This document shows positions 59,138-64,000 of a DNA stretch of 64,000 nucleotides, piece by piece. Under the pieces are notes generated by a model. It was given only the letters and a program-made list of their open reading frames with translations, did not search any database and had not been told where the DNA came from. The stretch is taken from positions 147,972-211,971 of the forward strand of contig DERN01000010.1 in NCBI GenBank assembly GCA_002360925.1, given 5' to 3'. The stretch's first letter is position 1. Each line of letters opens with the position of its first letter. A program made the translations under genes and the position numbers. This DNA is from Flavobacteriaceae bacterium UBA3339 (GTDB taxonomy: Bacteria; Bacteroidota; Bacteroidia; Flavobacteriales; Flavobacteriaceae).

Positions 59138-61334
59138 ATAGTATTAACAATCCAAAGCTTCGAAGTTGTTCTCCTTGTTTTGAAAATATAAACGGTTCAA
59201 AATCTTGTTGAGTTTCGGTTTCGAAACTATTTTTCAGAACTTGATATGAAACTGTTGATTTAGGCGTTTCATTTAAATCCAGAATAAACTTCTCGAACCA
59301 TACTCCTACTTCTTTATCAAGTTGAATTTCCAATAAATCATTTTTTGAATGAATCATTAAATTTGCTTTTTCAAACGATTTCCCTTTTTTTGTTTTGGTA
59401 AAAAACTCAATAAAAGGCTTACTTCCCAACCACACCACTTTTTGATTCTGTTTAAATTCCGGGAAAGATGCGTTTTCTAAAACCGAAATGATATAATCGG
59501 GATTTATTTTAGTTTTCGGAATTTTAAATTCGAACCATTCTTGCAAAGGAAAATCAAAACATTGTCCATGCATATAATTAAACAGCGATTTTCGTAATCC
59601 AAAAGAGAATTTATCATGAACTGCCCCAGATTGTTCTTTGTGAACCAAATCGTTGTTTGCAAAAGTTCCTATTTCAGCAGAAAGATTAATCACATTAAAT
59701 GCTTCCGGATTCAATCCAACCGGACTGTGCGCTGTCATTGCAAATTGATGCCAAAAACCAGATTGCATAATGCCGACTTCGAACATTTGACGAACCATTT
59801 CTAACGAATCAATTGTTTCTTGAGCCGTTTGTGTTGGGAATCCGTACATTAAATACGCATGAACCATAATTCCGGCTTCGGTAAAATTTTGATTTACAAT
59901 TGCAACCTGTTCCACTGTAACTCCTTTTTCAATCAATTGTAACAATCGATCCGAAGCTACTTCTAATCCACCCGAAACCGCAATACAGCCCGAAGCTTTT
60001 AACAATCGGCATAAATCGAGTGTAAAACTTTTTTCGAACCGAATATTAGTCCACCACGAAACACTTAATTTTCGTTTTAAGATTTCTAACGCAACTTCGC
60101 GCATTAAAGCAGGTGGCGCTGCTTCATCGACAAAATGGAAACCAGTATTTCCTGTTGAAACAATTAATTGTTCCATTCGGTCTACAATTTCCTTAGCAGC
60201 AATAGGTTCGTAAATTTTGATATAATCTAACGAAATATCGCAAAATGTACATTTTCCCCAATAGCATCCGTGCGCCATCGTTAATTTATTCCAACGACCA
60301 TCGCTCCATAAACGATGCATTGGATTTACAACTTCAATTACCGAAATATATTGATTTAAATCGATATCCGAATAATCCGGACAACCAACTTCGCTTTGTT
60401 TGTAATCTTTTATTAAAGGATTATTGACGAAAACAACTTCCTTATTTTTTAATAAAAAAGTACGTTTTAATTCATTTTGTTCAATTTCTCCATTCACATA
60501 TTTGATTAATTGTTCGGTTGGTGCTTCACCATCATCTAAATTGATAAAATCGAAAAAATCAAAAACGCGAACGTCCGAAACTGAGCGCAATTCGGTATTT
60601 GGAAAACCGCCGCCCATTACTATTTTTAAATTTGGATGCTGTTTTTTTATATACTGCGCACAACGAAAAGCACTATACAAATTTCCAGGAAAAGGAACCG
60701 AGAAACCAACAATTTTAGGGTTACTTTTTTGAATTAATTCTTCTAACAAATTCAATGTAATAGCATCGATATATGTTGATTTTTGTTGCAAAGTATCATA
60801 CAATTCATCGAACGAATTTGCCGATCTTCCCAAACGTTCGGCATATCTACTAAAACCAAAATTTTCATCGACCGCTTCTACAATTAAATCCGATAAATCT
60901 TCTAAATACAACGTTGCATAATGCTTGGCTTTATCCTGAAATCCCATCGAACCAAACGCCCAATCTAATTCTTCTAATTGCGAAAAACGACTTGCTTCAG
61001 GCAAAAACCCTTCTTGCACAATGGCGTTTGCCAACGTCGGGTTTTTTCCTTGTAAAAACGAAATAACTGCATCAATTGTAAAAATATAATCTTGTTGTAA
61101 AGCCACAATTCTCATAGAATTCTCACTTAACGAAACAGACGTTTTTTCGATATAACGAAACAAATCAATCAAACCTTGTTTAGAAAACAACTTTAAAATC
61201 ACTTCAATTCCTAAATCGGATTGATACGACGAAATTCCTTTCGTATTCAAAAAACCTTTTAAATAAACCGTACCCGGATAAGGCGTGTTTAATTGTGTAA
61301 AAGGCGGCGTAATCATTAAAAGTTGTGTTTCCAA
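59136..61334 (-). CDS. B12-binding-domain radical SAM protein
   Basis: A 732-residue enzyme. The N-terminal half carries a cobalamin-binding-like fold (PTLANAIVQEGF, then KIVGFSVPFPGNLYSAFRCAQYIK, LKIVMGGGFPNTELR). The radical SAM part starts at HGCYWGKCTFCDISLD near residue 355-370. Note CX4CX2C, one residue more than the usual CX3CX2C. Later motifs are ISGGLEVASDRLL and YGFPTQTAQETI. The reaction and substrate are unknown. No other RiPP or methyltransferase gene is adjacent. Confidence 0.85.
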   Translation of the reverse strand: METQLLMITPPFTQLNTPYPGTVYLKGFLNTKGISSYQSDLGIEVILKLFSKQGLIDLFRYIEKTSVSLSENSMRIVALQQDYIFTIDAVISFLQGKNPTLANAIVQEGFLPEASRFSQLEELDWAFGSMGFQDKAKHYATLYLEDLSDLIVEAVDENFGFSRYAERLGRSANSFDELYDTLQQKSTYIDAITLNLLEELIQKSNPKIVGFSVPFPGNLYSAFRCAQYIKKQHPNLKIVMGGGFPNTELRSVSDVRVFDFFDFINLDDGEAPTEQLIKYVNGEIEQNELKRTFLLKNKEVVFVNNPLIKDYKQSEVGCPDYSDIDLNQYISVIEVVNPMHRLWSDGRWNKLTMAHGCYWGKCTFCDISLDYIKIYEPIAAKEIVDRMEQLIVSTGNTGFHFVDEAAPPALMREVALEILKRKLSVSWWTNIRFEKSFTLDLCRLLKASGCIAVSGGLEVASDRLLQLIEKGVTVEQVAIVNQNFTEAGIMVHAYLMYGFPTQTAQETIDSLEMVRQMFEVGIMQSGFWHQFAMTAHSPVGLNPEAFNVINLSAEIGTFANNDLVHKEQSGAVHDKFSFGLRKSLFNYMHGQCFDFPLQEWFEFKIPKTKINPDYIISVLENASFPEFKQNQKVVWLGSKPFIEFFTKTKKGKSFEKANLMIHSKNDLLEIQLDKEVGVWFEKFILDLNETPKSTVSYQVLKNSFETETQQDFEPFIFSKQGEQLRSFGLLIL

Positions 61335-61462
61335 AACGGTAAATTTTCAGCAAAAATACAATTTACTAATGAGCTTGCAAAAACCTGAAATCAGCTTAAT
61401 TTTTCACATGTTCTTAACAGTCGTTTTCCTTATTTCCTTTGCTTCTATATCAACATATTTAC

Positions 61463-61470
61463 TAAATTTG
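61463..61470 (+). promoter_or_regulatory. Promoter -7 element of bshC
   Basis: TAAATTTG (TAnnTTTG) 14 bases before the ATG, with a TTG 21 bases upstream (61439-61441). Confidence 0.55.
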
Positions 61471-61484
61471 AAAAAAACGAAAAA

Positions 61485-63068
61485 ATGTTTTCAATCCCTT
61501 ATTCACAAACGGGCTATTTTTCAAAGTTGATGATCGATTATCTTAATCAAGATCCTCAGCTTCAATCCTTATATCATCGTTTTCCTGTCATCGAAAATTT
61601 TAAAGATCAAATTCAGGAAAAACAACATCAATTTCCACAAGAACACCGAACAGTTTTGGTTCAAAGTCTAAAAAATCAATACAAAAATGTGGCGATTTCC
61701 GACAAAACTCGAAACAACATTGAATCTTTAGCCAAAAACAACACCTTTACGATTGTTACCGGACATCAATTAAATTTATTTACCGGTCCGCTTTATTTTC
61801 TTTACAAGATTATTTCGACAATTAATTTGTGTAAGGAATTAAAAGCGCAGTATCCCGAAACTAATTTTGTTCCGGTTTATTGGATGGCAACCGAAGATCA
61901 CGACTTTGACGAAATCAACTTTTTTAATTTCAATCGAATCAAATTCCAATGGAATAAAAATGCTTCAGGACCGGTTGGAAGATTAGACACAAAAGGTTTA
62001 GAAGCCGTTTTTGAACAATTCAAACAGCATTTAACTTTAGGAAATAATGCAAAAAAATTAGTCGAATTGTTCGAAAAAGCCTATTTACAACATTCGAATT
62101 TAACAGAAGCTACTCGTTTTTTAGCAAACGAATTGTTTAAAGATCAAGGTTTGGTTATTGTGGATGGAGATGATCAAGATTTGAAAAAATTATTTGCTCC
62201 ACATATTAAAAAGGAACTTTTAGAACAATCTTCGATTAAAGAAGTCGAAAAAAGTTATCCTATTTTAAACAATTATCTAATTCAGGTAAATCCTAGAGAA
62301 ATTAATCTTTTTTATATCGAAAACGGATTGAGAGAACGAATTGTTTTGGAAGAAAATTCGTATAATGTTTTGAATACCAATTTAAAATTCTCTGAAACCG
62401 AAATCTTAAATTTAGTTGATCTTCATCCTGAAAAATTCAGTCCTAATGTAATTTTACGACCTTTATATCAAGAAGTTATTTTACCAAACTTATGCTACAT
62501 TGGCGGCGGAGGTGAATTAGCTTATTGGCTAGAATTAAAAGCTGTTTTTGAATTACACGAAACGGTTTTCCCAATGTTATTATTACGAAATTCGGTTTTA
62601 TTGGCAACCGAAAAGCAAAATAACAAACGTGAAAAATTACATTTAAATTGGAACGATTTATTTCTAAAAACAGACGTTTTTCTTAAAAAGAAAACGCAAG
62701 AATTAGCAAATCATTCGTTTGATTTTGAACAGCAAAAACAGTTTTTAAAAGATCAATTTAAGCAATTACACAATTTAACACTGCAAACGCATCCCGATTT
62801 TATTGGTGCTGTAAAAGCACAAGAAGTTAAACAATTAAAAGGTTTAGAAAACTTGGAAAAGCGTTATTTTAAAGCCGAACGCTTAAATAATAAAGAACAA
62901 TTAGATCGCATGTTGGATTTGAAAATCGATTTATTTCCAAACAATAGTTTGCAAGAACGTGTTGATAATTTCGCTAATTTCTATGTTGATTTTGGCGATG
63001 AATTAATCGAAAAATTGCTTCAAAACTTAAAACCTTTAGAACAAAACTATTCGATTATCGTGTTATAG
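61485..63068 (+). CDS. bshC: Bacillithiol biosynthesis cysteine-adding enzyme BshC
   Basis: Adds Cys to GlcN-malate in the last step of bacillithiol synthesis. At 527 residues the family layout holds: N-terminal SIPYSQTGYFSKL, TGHQLNLFTGPLYFLYKI near residue 94-111, VYWMATEDHDFDEIN, and IGGGGELAYWLELKAVF, with a C-terminal coiled coil (about 390-480). Start at ATG 61485 keeps the conserved SIPY. bshA and bshB are not in the window. Confidence 0.92.
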   Translation: MFSIPYSQTGYFSKLMIDYLNQDPQLQSLYHRFPVIENFKDQIQEKQHQFPQEHRTVLVQSLKNQYKNVAISDKTRNNIESLAKNNTFTIVTGHQLNLFTGPLYFLYKIISTINLCKELKAQYPETNFVPVYWMATEDHDFDEINFFNFNRIKFQWNKNASGPVGRLDTKGLEAVFEQFKQHLTLGNNAKKLVELFEKAYLQHSNLTEATRFLANELFKDQGLVIVDGDDQDLKKLFAPHIKKELLEQSSIKEVEKSYPILNNYLIQVNPREINLFYIENGLRERIVLEENSYNVLNTNLKFSETEILNLVDLHPEKFSPNVILRPLYQEVILPNLCYIGGGGELAYWLELKAVFELHETVFPMLLLRNSVLLATEKQNNKREKLHLNWNDLFLKTDVFLKKKTQELANHSFDFEQQKQFLKDQFKQLHNLTLQTHPDFIGAVKAQEVKQLKGLENLEKRYFKAERLNNKEQLDRMLDLKIDLFPNNSLQERVDNFANFYVDFGDELIEKLLQNLKPLEQNYSIIVL

Positions 63069-63071
63069 AAA

Positions 63072-63083
63072 TATGCATGCATA
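63072..63083. promoter_or_regulatory. Perfect 12-base palindrome before the final reductase gene
   Basis: TATGCATGCATA lies 40 bases before the reductase ATG, in the control region between bshC and that gene. It may be an operator; no regulator is known. Confidence 0.3.
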
Positions 63084-63122
63084 GTATTTTTTGTATATTT
63101 ACGTAACAACAAAACTTAAATT

Positions 63123-64000
63123 ATGGATTATACAAAAAAAATGCTTCGCGATGATGCATTGGCAGATAAAGTGATTATTGTAACAGGTGGCGGAAGTGGT
63201 TTGGGTAAAGCCATGACGACTTATTTTTTAGAACTAGGTGCTAAAGTTGCGATAACTTCGCGCGATTTAGACAAACTTAAAAATACTGCGAACGAATTAT
63301 CTGCTCAAACAGGTGGAACTTGTTTGCCAATAGCTTGCGACGTTCGGCATTACGATCAGGTTGAAAATATGCTGAATGAAGTTTTAAATCAGTTTGGTAA
63401 AGTTGATATTTTAGTAAACAATGCAGCAGGTAACTTTATTTCACCAACCGAACGTTTATCGGCAAATGCTTTTGATACGATTATCGATATTGTTTTAAAA
63501 GGAAGTAAGAACTGTACGCTTGCTTTAGGTAAATATTGGATTGAAAAAGGAGAGCAAAACAAAACGGTTTTAAATATTGTTACCACTTATGCTTGGACAG
63601 GTTCAGGTTATGTAGTTCCGAGTGCAACTGCGAAAGCAGGCGTTTTAGCTATGACACGAAGTTTAGCCGTTGAATGGGCAAAATACGGAATTAGAATGAA
63701 TGCCATTGCTCCGGGACCTTTCCCTACAAAAGGCGCTTGGGATCGTTTATTACCTGGTGATTTAAAAGATCAATTCGATATTTCGAAACAAGTGCCGTTA
63801 CGCAGAGTTGGGAATCATCAAGAATTAGCAAATTTAGCTGCTTATTTAGTTTCCGATTTTTCGGCATACATTAACGGAGAAGTTGTAACAATTGATGGCG
63901 GAGAATGGTTACAAGGCGCTGGTGAATTTAATATGTTAGAAAATATTCCTAAAGAACTATGGGATATGTTAGAACAAATGATAAAAGCTAAAGGAAATAA
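63123..64000 (+). CDS. SDR family oxidoreductase (2,4-dienoyl-CoA reductase-like), cut by window end
   Basis: A short-chain dehydrogenase open from ATG 63123 to the window edge (292 codons seen, no stop). The cofactor motif VTGGGSGLGKAM is near residue 20-31, NNAAGNF near 99, and PSATAKAGVLAMTRSLAVEW near 174-193. The usual catalytic Tyr of YxxxK is replaced by Ser in this motif (SATAK), as in 2,4-dienoyl-CoA reductases. The end (EFNMLENIPKELWDML) fits the C-terminus of this type, so little is missing. Probably fatty-acid degradation. Confidence 0.85.
   Translation, partial: MDYTKKMLRDDALADKVIIVTGGGSGLGKAMTTYFLELGAKVAITSRDLDKLKNTANELSAQTGGTCLPIACDVRHYDQVENMLNEVLNQFGKVDILVNNAAGNFISPTERLSANAFDTIIDIVLKGSKNCTLALGKYWIEKGEQNKTVLNIVTTYAWTGSGYVVPSATAKAGVLAMTRSLAVEWAKYGIRMNAIAPGPFPTKGAWDRLLPGDLKDQFDISKQVPLRRVGNHQELANLAAYLVSDFSAYINGEVVTIDGGEWLQGAGEFNMLENIPKELWDMLEQMIKAKGN

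Noticed and set aside
1..64000. CRISPR arrays, rRNA, tmRNA, SRP RNA, riboswitches, insertion sequences
   Set aside because: I saw no regularly spaced repeats, no conserved RNA motifs of these kinds, and no transposase.

Overview
The window reads as a low-GC chromosome segment from a member of the Flavobacteriaceae (Bacteroidota). The evidence is the gliding/type IX secretion (T9SS) genes gldJ, porU and porV, two secreted proteins with the gliding-motility-type C-terminal sorting domain, a Cys-adding bacillithiol enzyme (bshC), and many TAnnTTTG promoter elements of the Bacteroidota kind in place of the usual -10 box. Shine-Dalgarno sequences are scarce. The exact genus cannot be read from the sequence.

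Region 1-2343 is the end of an integrated mobile element with visibly higher GC than the rest. It holds a long imperfect hairpin (14-216), a 53-residue small gene and a large serine recombinase. The recombinase frame runs through the tRNA terminator and into a tRNA-Lys gene, so the element sits at the 3' end of a tRNA cluster (three identical tRNA-Lys and one tRNA-Leu, minus strand).

From 2.8 to 22.8 kb the window is core chromosome: aroK, a T9SS cargo protein, an acetyltransferase-like protein, an RluA-type pseudouridine synthase with a Cys-rich extension, an AraC regulator, an AsmA-like membrane protein and a short-chain dehydrogenase. A tight envelope/division operon follows (diacylglycerol kinase, ftsK, a LolA-like carrier, an LptF/G permease, ribBA). 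Next come a peroxiredoxin/thioredoxin/DUF6952 redox operon and an amino acid permease.

From 22.8 to 34 kb is the secretion block: a frameshifted T9SS cargo gene, porV, porU and, divergent from porU, gldJ followed by murF. From 34 to 49.4 kb are a Cys/Met PLP enzyme with a divergent Lrp/AsnC regulator, xerD, three outer-membrane barrels, aroQ with a DUF5686 protein, proS, a lipoprotein plus FadL-type porin pair, and rimO. From 49.4 to 64 kb are menE, a CPBP protease, an ArsC-like protein, a TonB-dependent receptor-like protein, a DMT transporter, a six-gene membrane-stress-like operon (DUF2089 regulator, Yip1-like, alpha/beta hydrolase, PH-like, DUF3784, SdpI), a B12-type radical SAM protein with an unusual CX4CX2C motif, bshC, and a short-chain reductase cut by the window end.

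The most interesting points are the long hairpin in the mobile element, the recombinase whose C-terminus is written by the host tRNA gene, the one-base G-tract frameshift in a T9SS adhesin, a palindrome that contains both divergent promoters of the Lrp/PLP-enzyme pair, a candidate small RNA at 59.06 kb, the DUF2089-SdpI operon and the unusual radical SAM protein. I found no CRISPR array, rRNA or phage gene.
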